Assembly: GCA_012295275.1 (NCBI GenBank)
Contig: CM022672.1
Location: 33,641,565 to 33,701,753, forward strand
DNA from: Chrysomallon squamiferum
Lineage: Eukaryota; Mollusca; Gastropoda; Neomphalida; Peltospiridae
Reading direction: 5' to 3'
Length of the DNA: 60,189 nt
The position numbers and the translations under genes were made by a program. Numbering within the stretch: position 1 is the stretch's first letter; each line of letters starts with the position of its first letter. Of this stretch, positions 49,131 through 60,189 are shown piece by piece. Under the pieces are notes generated by a model. It was not told where the DNA came from, ran no database searches, and saw only the letters and a list, made by a program, of their open reading frames with translations.

Positions 49131-50100
49131 TGTGGTCTGTTACGGGAATTAGTCATCCAACTACTACTACTTACTACTACTCACTGTTATGTCTAGGTTG
49201 ATTGCGGTCTGTTACCAACATTAATCAGTCACGTCCCACTGAGCAGAACTGGGTTCATTGTCGTTTATTACTGATTTCAGTAAAAGTATGTTACTGAAAT
49301 TCATCAGTCCCATCTTAATCAATGGTAAGTTCATTGCGGACGGTTACAGATATTGGTCTGAATCATTCTGCACAATATTAAGTCAGTGGGAATAGGTTCA
49401 TTGTGGCCTGTCATTGTTATTAGTGTCAGTGTGTAATGAATGGATTTTATCAATGGCTCCCTCTGTGGTCTCTTACAGTCATTAATAAATATTAAAGAGT
49501 TTTTATTTTTATTTGGAAGCAGATTAATCTGATATTAAAATGTACAGATCTACAATGTACAATCAGTTTTTGAGGCATTTTCATCAACAACAAAAAAAAA
49601 GATAATAAAATCTTGATTATGTAGAATCATAAAGTTAAAAATAGATTTAAACATAAAACTGCAGATTCTTGGTAAGCTGGGGATTGTCATCCAAAATTTC
49701 CATTCCTAACAGAAATAATGGAGCTTAAATGATATTTAAATGGAATTATTTGAACATTCTCTGTAATAAACCACTCATTTTAAATCAATGATTACACTCC
49801 TTCATTAAGATCTGTTACTAAAATCTAGACCTACATTATTATCATAAACAGCTGACCGTGTTCATTTTAAATCAGTGGTTCATTGTGGTCTGTTAATTTA
49901 GGTCTAGCTGATTTCAGTATCTTAAACATCCTCTTAATGAAAGTTTGACCTTGTTCATTTTAAATCAGTGATAATGGGTTCATTGTGGTCTGTTACTGAA
50001 ATCAGCTAGACCTAAATTATCTTAATATCAGTTTGACCCTGTTTCATTTTAAAATCAGTGATAACTGGTTCATTGCGGTATGTTACTGACATTAGCCAGA
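49131..50100. repeat. Degenerate tandem repeat around GGTTCATTGTGGTCTGTTAC
   Basis: About eight diverged copies of GTTCATTGTGGTCTGTTACT occur at irregular spacing, from about 49125 to 50080. The last copies share longer flanks (TTCATTTTAAATCAGTG). One copy carries an inverted 22-bp segment (see 49895-50018). Confidence 0.75.
49895..50018. repeat. Exact 25-bp inverted repeat
   Basis: Arms 49895-49919 and 49994-50018 are perfect reverse complements with a 74-base spacer. Both arms sit between the same flanks (TCTGTTA on the left, TATCTTA on the right), so one copy has been flipped in place. Confidence 0.9.
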
Positions 50101-51400
50101 CAACTGCCAATGATGGCAGGTGACAGCTAGTGATTGATCACATACATTTACAATTTATCACCAAAACCACTTAAAAGTACAACACATATGTCTATTTACA
50201 GCAAGGTGACTGAGGAGTGACAAGACTGTGGATCAATGCTTGTCAGTGGATAGTTGTGATTTCTTTTACGTTCTAGCCATTAACTCCTTGAAACCAGTTA
50301 TCAATAGTGATGGATATCTCTATTACCCTCACATTAAAGTTCTTCAATGAAAGAAATAATCAGTGTATGAATTAATTCTCTATATTTTACTTGTCTACAT
50401 CATATATGTGAGAATTATATATATATATATAAACAAATATACTGACCAGTCAATTCTAATGATAAACAAATGCAGCAAATTCACAATAAAATGAACTAGT
50501 GAGTTCTAATGATGGTAGAATTTTTTTAAATATATTCTAGATGTTATTAAATAAAATGTGAAAGTGAAAATATATTCTTCCTACTGATTTCATAAACTAA
50601 CTTTTGACTTTTTAACTGTTTACAATCAAAACAAAAATAAAACAAATAATAATAATAATAATAATAATAATAATCATAACAATAATAATATTAATAATAA
50701 TAAAATAATAATAACAATAACACTAATAATAATAAATTAAACAAATAAGTACAACCAAAACCTATTTGCTTTCTCACTGTATAGGTTCTACTGATGACAG
50801 TTAAGAAATGTTCTACATACAATAACTGACCTCCATTTATCTACAATTAAAAAACAACAACAAAAAAACCAGCATAAATAAACAAAAACAGCAATAATAA
50901 AAACAAGCAAATAAAAAAAGACAAGAAACCACTGAAAAAAAGAAAAAGAAAAGTCAACTCAAAACCTACTTGTATTCTCAGAAATGTATTCTCAGAAAAA
51001 CCACAGCGCACTATGAACAAATTTGAAATTACTCCCTGTTTTCACCCTGACTCCTCTCTCTCTGTTGAAACCAGTGTGAACATCAATTACAGCTAATGAC
51101 CACAATGTGCCTGTCTTCAGTCTCCCAGTAGCCAGTCATATATCACATAACATACCATACATCTCTCTCACACATGAACGCGTGTATGCACATGCACACA
51201 CACGCACGCACACACACACACACACACACGTATATATATATATATATATAGATATATAGATAGATACAGATACAGATATAGATGTAATACATGCACAGAG
51301 TTGTAAATAAAGGTAACATAATAAATTTCTTACTATTCTTGTATTGAAGGCTATAGTATTGTAACAACTAACAAATGTGTATGACTGTTTGTCTGTTTAT

Positions 51401-51452
<52 letters not shown>

Positions 51453-52489
51453 AATATGCAAGCAAAAAAACAAACAATTTGTATCATTAAGAAATTATCA
51501 AAATTAAAAAAATAAAATAAACTGATAATAAAATAATATTAATATTAAAATTGCAGATGTAATTATCCATAAAGCTACAAGTTTAGATATTTAGAATCTA
51601 CAAGGTATTTAATAATCAAAAATTTAGATATTTACAAACTATGTATTTAGATATTTACAAGCTATGTATTTAGATTTTTTTAAAACTACCACTTTAGAAA
51701 TGTATAAATATACATCAAGATATATAATGTTTGTAAATTTACACAAGTCTGAATTAACATAATTTAATACTTAAAACGATAGTTTATTTAAAATCATGGG
51801 TACAACTATGTTACTACAATGGTACAAATTACAAATATTTAATTATAATTTAACACATATTCTTCAGTTTACAACACAGCTATAGCACAAACTACAAATA
51901 TTTGAATTAATACACATAATTAAAATTACAATACAACCATTGTAACCAAATTAACGGTACACGTATCTGAATGAACAGTATTAAAACTTACATCAGTTGT
52001 ATTTTTAATGACTATGGTACAAAGATGGTACAACTTCCTCCTTGCTGAGAGAAAACAAGTATGAGTTGTACTCAGTTGTTACATGATAGGAAGTAAACCA
52101 ATTGTCTGCTCACGTCAGTGATCAGGGTGTTGTTTGAAGGAAGGATGTTACAAAGAAACAAAAATACTACTTTCACAACCACAACTTAGGCTTTTCTGTT
52201 TACAACTGGTGTTATTTATTGCTGTTTATTTAATATTTTTCATATTTTTAGTTAATAAATATTGTTAATACTATTTTCACAACTACAGTTTATACTTTTC
52301 TGTTTACAACTGGTATTATTTATTGTTGTTTATTTAATATTTTTAGTATTTTTAGTTAATAAATATTGTTAATACTATTTTCACAACTACTATTTTGGCT
52401 TTTCTGTTTACAACTGGTATTATTGCATCAATTACAGACACAGAGAATATACCACAATGTTGTTTATTTTTAAATAATTTTATTTAAAA

Positions 52490-52525
<36 letters not shown>

Positions 52526-53180
52526 TATTTTTTTATTTATTTATTTATTATTGTTGATGTTATTATTTTGGGATTTAATTTGATCTGAATGCATCACTTT
52601 GAATACATAAGTAGGTCAACCGATTCAGTTTGCTCTGTATTGTAAAAACAACAATCAAATGGAATGTACTGGAGTGACATCTCACTTCACAAAGACCTGG
52701 AATTTCACACTTGTTAGTAAAATGTTTGTTATTACAAGCTGTTAAATAAACACATATTATGTCACAGTGTGTAATAAACAGCCAGTAACTGATTGACAGA
52801 TGTGTTCTCATTTTTCATCCTAGTCCAGATAATAAAACAATAAAAATATGTACTAACTTGTAAACAATTATTGAAATTCAATATATTTTTTAAATTTAGG
52901 CTGAGGTATAAATGTATTAATGTATAAATCTTCATCTTTGATGTTGCATTTGAAATACTAGAGCTTAATCTGTGCAAAATTCCTCAATTATCTAATCTGT
53001 CTATTTTTTATTTATTTATATAAATCATTTGAATCATCATTGTAACAAGTAAGATTTATAATTTAGCGAAATTTCATTTGTGACTTATTTAAAATTTTAA
53101 ATTTAAGGAGTTTTGAAAAATGTTAATTACTTGTAAATACTACTGATGGCAAGAATAATTAACAGTAAAATAAAAAATCT
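50101..53180. other. AT-rich DNA with microsatellites
   Basis: (TAA)n near 50650-50740, (CA)n/(TA)n at 51195-51250, (GT)n at 51404-51450, repeated TTTAGATATTTACAA (51580-51680) and (TTA)n near 52490-52525. No supported gene. Confidence 0.5.
52165..52430. repeat. 115-bp tandem repeat, about 2.5 copies
   Basis: Successive copies share CTTTTCTGTTTACAACTGGT and ATTTTTAGTTAATAAATATT; the last copy is cut short after ACTGGTATTATT. Confidence 0.85.
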
Positions 53181-53184
53181 CACA

Positions 53185-53276
53185 TATCATAAAGTAAAAA
53201 TAATCTCAGATATAAAGCAAAAATTCACATAATCATAAAGTAAAATGTCATTTATATGTGATCTTCTTATTATCAT

Positions 53277-53312
<36 letters not shown>

Positions 53313-53570
53313 CCATAAAGCAAAAAATAAAAAATAAAAAATCTCATAATCAAATAAAAAAGTAAAAAAATCAACATTAACATAAAAATATCTCCCATCA
53401 TAAAGTAAAATCTCACTAAAATAAAGCAAAAATCTCACTATCATAAAGCAAAAAACAGTCATAAAGCAAAAATCTCACTGTAATAAAGTAAAACTCTTAC
53501 ATATGTAATAAAGTAAAAAATCTCACTATCATAAAGCTAAAATCTCACTATAATAAAGTAAAAAAAGAAA
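53185..53570. repeat. Degenerate CATAAAGTAAAAATCTCA minisatellite
   Basis: Roughly 15-18 short units of about 18-24 bases, interrupted by an A run at 53283-53307. Confidence 0.85.
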
Positions 53571-53589
53571 GAAAAAGAGTTAAGCTTAC

Positions 53590-54170
53590 ACAGAGCTCAG
53601 ACAAGTGTTGAACTATAACCACTGTCCACTTAAAACTGACCAGTGGTCACTTCTTGTCCCTGAAACCAAATCAATCCTTTTACTTTCAAACCTAACACTG
53701 AACTAACTGTTGTCTTGTCAGGAAGACTGGTGGGGGGCGGGGGGGGCAGTGCTGACCACAAAATAATTTACAATTATTGTGGTCAATACTTACAGTGGAC
53801 AGAGGTCAGTGTTAATTATAGTGGACTCAGGTTGCTTGATAGAACAAAGGTGTTTTCTCCCGTTCCGAGCTCTCTCCTTTGTTGTGTTATATTGATCTGA
53901 ATTTTAAAAAATATATATATAAATTTTTATTTTTTTTTAAAATGGAATCTTTGTAATTCCAGATGAGAAAAACTGATCCATATGAAGCAGCAGGTGACTG
54001 ATAAAAGATGTGTGGTGAAGTCCAGTGAAGTCTCCGTCCGAGAGGTGCGAAGTTCTCAGATAACCAGCAGTTTAATGAAGTCAATTTGAAATGCAGTGAT
54101 GGTAATTTGCGTTCTAGCAGTACTGTTGCAAAAATCTGGGGTTGATAACAATTTTTTTTTTTTTTTTTTC
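53590..54170. other. Less repetitive segment, possible upstream exon or promoter
   Basis: This 0.6 kb has higher complexity than its flanks and includes a G-rich tract (53729-53747, runs of 6 and 8 G) that could form a G-quadruplex. A minus-strand frame of 101 codons crosses part of it without family resemblance. It could hold a 5' non-coding exon of the RasGAP gene; nothing proves this. Confidence 0.2.
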
Positions 54171-54195
54171 TTATTCTTTTATTTCTCTTCATTTG

Positions 54196-54238
<43 letters not shown>

Positions 54239-55133
54239 TACTTTACCCAAAACAAAATAGAGTTCATTAAACAACATTGTGGTATATTCTCTCTGTCTGT
54301 AATTGATGCAATTGTTACAGTTGTGAAATATGCTGGTAAATGTTAAATAAAGTTATTTTTTTTTACTGTTATGATAGTAAATGAAATAAATGATTTTTTT
54401 TTTATAATTATGAAGTATGATGGTAAAATGTGCAATAATTTTTCACATGTCAGAAATATGATAGTAAATGCAATAATTTTTACAGTCATGAAGTATAATG
54501 GTAAATATGAAAGTATAACAAGTTTTACAGTTATGAAGTATAATGGTAAATGTGAAAGCATAATCATTTTTAAAGTTATGAAGTATAAAGGTAAATGTGT
54601 GAATTAATTTATGAAGTATTAAATGTGAAAAGCACAGTATGATGATAAATTTCTTACAGTTGTCAAATATGAATGTTATATCAAATATATCACAATTGTT
54701 ATATTAGAGGTTTTTTTTTTCTTCTGGTACATGTCAAATACATTATAAAATAATACTGGGATTGGATTTCAGATATGGTTAATTTATTACGAGCTTGATT
54801 TAACCTTTTTCCCATTCTAACCAAAAGCTCTGTAACTTATTTCTTAGTGGTATGTATATTAATGTACACACATCAACTGTCCCTTGTTTCTCAGTAACAA
54901 CATTAACCCTGTAACTGGCAGCTCAGTGTATACCCTTCTATACATCACCATGACAACCAAACAAAAAAAAATGTATTGAAAAGAATGAGTTTATGACACC
55001 TAACATCAGCATATCTCAGCTGTCAGTTGAAATGATCAACTCTTGCCTTCCTGTCAAATGCACATTCATTATGAAGTAGAGATTATGAAGTAGTGATTAT
55101 GAAGTAGATAGAAAAATATGGTGGTAATTATGC

Positions 55134-55168
<35 letters not shown>

Positions 55169-55476
55169 ATTATGTAATGAATGCCATGTGTTAAATTTTC
55201 CGGTGCAGAAAATGGCTTCCTTACATTTTGCAGTGTTAAAAAGTGACAGTTTGTGATAACTGGGGTTCTGTGATGTTATCACATCTACTAATAAATGAAT
55301 TGTGACATGTGACTCCTAGCATGGCCTTCACTTTATAGCTTAACAGATAGAAATCAGCAGAGTTCACTTGCAGTTGGAAACTTAAAAAACAGTTTCTGTG
55401 TGTTTTTTCTTTTTACTGATTGAACTGAAGATATGTTTATCATGATAGACTGATAACATGAAAATTTAAATATATC

Positions 55477-55514
<38 letters not shown>

Positions 55515-55550
55515 GTGTTTAAATATTATTGTTTATTGAGTATGAGTAAT
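54171..55550. other. Homopolymers and a TATGAAGTATAATGGTAAAT repeat
   Basis: A T run of about 35 bases ends near 54233, and an A run of about 31 bases lies at 55137-55167. Between 54370 and 54650 about seven diverged units of GTTATGAAGTATAATGGTAA follow each other. (TG)n/(TA)n at 55478-55514. No gene. Confidence 0.7.
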
Positions 55551-55564
55551 CTGTTATTAGTTTA

Positions 55565-56085
55565 ATCCCAGTTTTAACAGTTTACTACACTGTCAATTTA
55601 GTACATTGTTATCAGTTTAGTACATTTTATCAATTTAGTACATTTTTATCAATTTAGTACACTTTTATCAATTTAGTACATTGTTATCAATTTAGTACAC
55701 TTTTATCAATTTAGTGCAGTTATCAATTTAGTACACTTTTATCAATTTAGTACACTTTTATCAATTTAGTACATTGTTATCAATTTAGTACACTGTTATC
55801 AATTTAGTACATTGTTATCAATTTAGTACATTGTTATCAATTTAGTACACTTTTATCAACTTAGTGCAGTTATCAATTTAGTACATTGTTATCAATTTAG
55901 TACATTGTTATCAATTTAGTACACTTTTATCAACTTAGTGCAGTTATCAATTTAGTACATTGTTGTCAATTTAGTAGTTTTCAATTTAGTGCAGTTATCA
56001 GTTTAGTACAGCTATCAGTTTAGTACTGTGTTATCAATTTAGTACACTGTTATCAATTTAGTACATTGCTCAACCTAGCACACTG
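55565..56085. repeat. 17/18-bp minisatellite TATCAATTTAGTACAYTKT
   Basis: About 27 units of TATCAATTTAGTACA ending in TTGT, CTTT or CTGT, with shorter variants (TTTAGTGCAGT). Variants recur in blocks, implying segmental duplication inside the array. Confidence 0.9.
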
Positions 56086-56524
56086 TAATCAGCTTAACAA
56101 AGTTTTCAGTTCTGCTAACAAGACATGAAAAAAGCTGAATGTGTGAATGCCATGTGGTTAAACAATTCACAGGTTTTGAATGTTTCGTGTCAGAAAGACG
56201 TTAGACAAAGTAATGAAAAACTGGAGAGCTGGAATAACCTGGCTCTAATCTCTTGGGTTTCCATGCTGCTAATGCAAAAATGAGTTTTCAGGACAAAACA
56301 CTTCAGGATCGGCTAATGAATTCTGTGTCTGTGTGTGTAATTCATATAACAGAGCTAAATACAGAAACAACAAAACTAAGTGACAAGTCAGGGGAAAGTG
56401 TTTTGTACTTTATACTCAATAACATATCATATATTTATAAATATATATAGATTTATATAGGTATATACATACATACATACACTCATATATACACATACAC
56501 ACATACATACACATACACACATAT

Positions 56525-56555
<31 letters not shown>

Positions 56556-56605
56556 CATCATACATTATATATAACCAACTAGAAACAATAACCATGGTAT
56601 TTAGC

Positions 56606-56642
<37 letters not shown>

Positions 56643-57445
56643 CAATGAATATTTGGTATTACAAAACATAAAAATAAAACAATGATTCTGCAACCAACTG
56701 ACATCAAATCAACATACAAAAATAATAATAAAAAAGATATAAGCATTAACTGGATTCTATTAAACTTTTCTAACCATTTTTTTTATTTTTTTTATAAGCT
56801 ATAAGAAAATGTTTATAAAAAAAACCACTCTTGCTGCATTAGAAACATATTCCTTGTAAAACAAAAGTTTCAACACTAAATCAGCTTAAGAGTTAATCTG
56901 TCTACTGAATTATAATTAATTTTTATCTGCTTAATAAACAAACCTAATTAAGTTTCACATAAATCTTCTGACCACACTGGTAACAAATGTTTGGCCTGAA
57001 TTGTAAATGACCATGAGAATTAATTATGCAAATGACTGGACATTTGGCATGTAACAGATTTATACCACATGTGACTCAGAGAAAATTGGTAATGCTTTAG
57101 AAATGCTTTAGAAATGAAATGCAGGAACGTTAGAACAGAATTTGTTTAAAAGTATGAGGTTGGTTGTATATATTTGTGTCTGTGTGTGTATGTATATATG
57201 AGTTTATGTTTGTGTGTTGTGTGTGTGTATTTGTACATATATGCTTTTGTATGTATAAATGTATGGATAAATAAATGTGTATATATGAAGGTGTTTGTGT
57301 TGTGTGTGTGTTCATGTGTGTGTTATTAATATGTATGTATGTGTGTATATAAGTATGTGTACATGTATCTTATTTATGAACATGCATTGCCTCTGTGTTT
57401 GTGTGTATGTGATTCTGTCTGTGTGTGTGTATGTCTGTGTGTATA

Positions 57446-57481
<36 letters not shown>

Positions 57482-57860
57482 ATTAGTAACAGTTTACAAT
57501 GTGATACTGCTACATGACACCATTGTGAAACTAAGTGTTCACACTTTTACAATGAGTTACATAACACTGTGACGTCACAGAGTGTTTTCAAGTTTTATCA
57601 GCTATAATCTAATCCTTCACTGCAGATTTCCTCCACAGATTATACACACAGATTATGTACACGTGTTTTTGTGAGACAGAAAGAGAGAGAGGGGAGGGGT
57701 GAAAGTGACAGATTAGATAGACAGATACAGACAGACAGACAAACAAAGAGAGAGAGAGTGAAACCAAGGAAATGTGTATTACATACAATGACACATATCT
57801 GTGTACTGTGACTTTATGTCTGTTTATACCAGAAAGAGAGACTGAGAGAAAGCAAGGGAA
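56086..57860. other. AT-rich DNA with CA/TG and TACA microsatellites
   Basis: (TACA)n near 56464-56550, (CA)n at 56607-56641 and (TG)n at 57290-57480. No supported gene. Confidence 0.6.
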
Positions 57861-57867
57861 TAAGTTT

Positions 57868-57905
57868 TACAATTTCACATAGCTGTGCCTTTGTCTTTGT
57901 GTCTG

Positions 57906-57983
<78 letters not shown>

Positions 57984-58032
57984 GGAATATGTATTACAAT
58001 TTCACATAGCTGTGCCTTTGTCTTTGTGTCTG

Positions 58033-58112
<80 letters not shown>

Positions 58113-58168
58113 CAAATATGTATTATATACAATTTTACATATCTGTGTGCATAATTAAGTGTGTATGT

Positions 58169-58202
<34 letters not shown>
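57868..58202. repeat. Duplicated unit carrying long (GA)n tracts
   Basis: The phrase TTACAATTTCACATAGCTGT plus GCCTTTGTCTTTGTGTCTGT occurs twice (57865-57906 and 57991-58033), each followed by a long perfect (GA)n tract (about 57908-57978 and 58035-58109). A third, shorter (GA)n lies at 58171-58202. Confidence 0.9.
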
Positions 58203-58203
<1 letters not shown>

Positions 58204-58572
58204 AACAAAGCAATAAAATTATATAAACATTAAGCATACCTACATGTATTGCATGATCTCTCTCTCTCTGTCTGTCTGTCTGTCTCTCTGTGTATGTTTG
58301 TGTATACACAAAGATACATGTTTTCCCAACTCTTCCTTTCTCTCTCTATTATCCTCACTCAAGCCCATCAAAACACTTACAGGTAAAACAAGAAAACCTC
58401 CCACCTGTATTGAAGTTAAAGTATTTACCTGTGTTTGTTGTGTTTCAGACTCTCTCTCTCTGCCTGTACACTGTGAACCTGTGTTCTGACTGACTGGGTC
58501 AGGAAGTGACAGGCCAGTGTTGAATACCGCACTGTGTAATACTGCTCTGTGTAATACTGTACTGGGAGCTCA

Positions 58573-59297
58573 GAGTTTACAGTGAAACCCTCGTTAATTA
58601 GACACATCTGTGTTCAAATACTGCTACAGTGAAACCCTCGTTAATTACACACATCTGTGTTTAAATACAGCTACAGTGAAACCTTCATTAATTAGACACA
58701 TCTGTGTTTAAATACAGCTACAGTGAAACCTTCATTAATTAGACACATCTGTGTTTAAATACAGCTACAGTGAAACCCTCGTTAATTACACACATCTGTG
58801 TTCAAATACAGCTACAGTGAAACCTTCATTAATTAGACACATCTGTGTTTAAATCCAGCTACAGTGAAACCTTCATTAATTAGACACATCTGTGTTTAAA
58901 TCCAGCTAGTGAAACCTTCATTAATTAGACACATCTGTGTTTAAATCCAGCTACAGTGAAACCTTCATTAATTAGACACCTACAGTGAAACCTTCATTAA
59001 TTAGACATGTGTTTAAATCCAGCTACAGTGAAACCTTCATTAATTAGACATCTACAGTGAAACCTTCATTAATTAGACACATCTGTGTTTAAATCCAGCT
59101 ACAGTGAAACCTTCATTAATTAGACACATCTGTGTTTAAATATAGCTACAGTGAAACCTTCATTAATTAGACATCTACAGTGAAACCTTCATTAATTAGA
59201 CATCTACAGTGAAACCTTCATTAATTAGACACATCTGTGAAACCCTCATTAACTGTACATATCTCAGTTTGTTTAAATACATCTACAGTGAAACCTT

Positions 59298-59300
<3 letters not shown>
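58573..59300. repeat. 47-bp satellite resembling pogo/Tigger transposon ends
   Basis: About 18 units of CTACAGTGAAACCTTCATTA plus ATTAGACACATCTGTGTTTA follow each other, with some shortened to about 28 bases. The core TACAGTGAAACC(C/T)TCGTTAATTAGACA resembles the terminal inverted repeats of pogo/Tigger DNA transposons, which start CAGT and are flanked by TA. No transposase is present. Confidence 0.8.
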
Positions 59301-59331
<31 letters not shown>

Positions 59332-59970
59332 TTTGTTTAAAGGAGAGAGAGGGAAGATAGCATAACACACACACACACACATGTACAGATAGACAGACAG
59401 ATAGATAATACATACATACAAACACACACACACACCCAAACCTCCTTTAAATACAGTACAATTAAATTAGACACACACACACAAAATAGGCAACAAACCC
59501 TTACTAAAAGCTATTAATATTTTTTTTTAGTCTTTAGTGAAGAAATAATGATCATTATATAATGTTAATCCAGAAATTTAAAACCTATTATTTAAGCAAA
59601 CAGTGAAATTAATACAGATTAAGTTAAGTAGACATTTATTTATATACATACTGCAGTTGAACCCTTGAATGAAATATTCAGGTAACAAGATTTTTGAGTC
59701 AGTTAATGACTTTTAAAATTAGGTGTATTTAGCAAAGCAGAAACAACAACAATGAGGTTATATATAGATATATATATATATATATAGTTTTACTGAAATC
59801 AATATTTTTATATGCATACAATTATTTTGAAGCATTTTGCATAACAGAAATTCCTGTCTTAAAAAAATATATATAAAAATTTAATAAAAGATAACTATGT
59901 TTGCTCATGTTTTTGTAGGCCTATATGAAATATCAGATCTGTATGTGCATGAATATGTATGTAGGTATGT

Positions 59971-60014
<44 letters not shown>

Positions 60015-60033
60015 TCTTAAATTATTCTCCTTT

Positions 60034-60118
<85 letters not shown>

Positions 60119-60189
60119 TTACTATTTAAAAGCAGAATATTTTAATAATCAATACTGTATTGTACAAGTATTAGAATCTAAATGACAGT
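59301..60189. other. Microsatellite-rich right end
   Basis: (TG)n at 59300-59330, (CA)n near 59366-59381, (TA)n near 59760-59786, (TG)n at 59975-60012 and a perfect (GA)n at 60045-60117. No gene. Confidence 0.8.

Noticed and set aside
53887-54192. 101-codon minus-strand frame as a coding exon
   Set aside because: It has no family resemblance, its ends lie in homopolymers, and no phase-compatible link to the RasGAP exons was found.
57875-58309. Open frames of SLSLSL or ERERER repeats
   Set aside because: They are translations of (GA)n microsatellites.

Overview
The window is eukaryotic and animal. Both genes I can read are split by GT-AG introns and belong to metazoan families. The non-coding DNA is very AT-rich and full of microsatellites ((TAA)n, (AAAT)n, (CA)n, (GA)n), minisatellites and decayed retroelements. 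Introns of about 0.2-2 kb, a sacsin-like gene and a decayed CR1/Jockey-type LINE suggest a lophotrochozoan, perhaps a mollusc. That placement is inference, and I cannot name a species.

Layout. 1-790: microsatellites, a tRNA-derived SINE-like element and a CpG-containing promoter-like island. 790-4989: a 4.2 kb minisatellite of 16- and 18-bp units, ending in a 200-base assembly gap (4990-5189). 5190-17309, minus strand: a sacsin-like gene in six exons with three GHKL-ATPase repeats. It has two one-base frameshifts, and its 3' end is lost into the gap and minisatellite. 17380-18830, plus strand: a decayed non-LTR retrotransposon. 20440-23600: a 1.6 kb module duplicated in tandem, with promoter-like motifs facing the sacsin-like gene. 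23600-28250: AT-rich DNA, ending in the 3' region of the next gene. 28255-42465, minus strand: sixteen coding exons of a SynGAP/DAB2IP-family Ras GTPase-activating protein (partial PH, C2, RasGAP, Ser/Asn-rich linker, C-terminal coiled coil). They join in one frame to 1108 codons plus a stop, and the 5' exons were not found. 42470-60189: 18 kb of repeat-rich DNA, probably the 5' intron or upstream region of that gene.

The two genes have no evident functional link. Sacsin-type proteins are chaperone-like. SynGAP/DAB2IP proteins switch off Ras or Rap at membranes and act as scaffolds.

The most unusual signal is a recurring pattern. At least six intronic or 3'UTR repeats are partial copies of nearby exon edges, usually with the splice site included. 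They come from sacsin-like exons 1 and 2, and from RasGAP exons 3, 7, 12 and 16, where the last one copies the end of the coding sequence into the 3'UTR. A further array repeats the intronic 5' splice-site flank of RasGAP exon 10. I read this as local tandem duplication seeded at exon boundaries.
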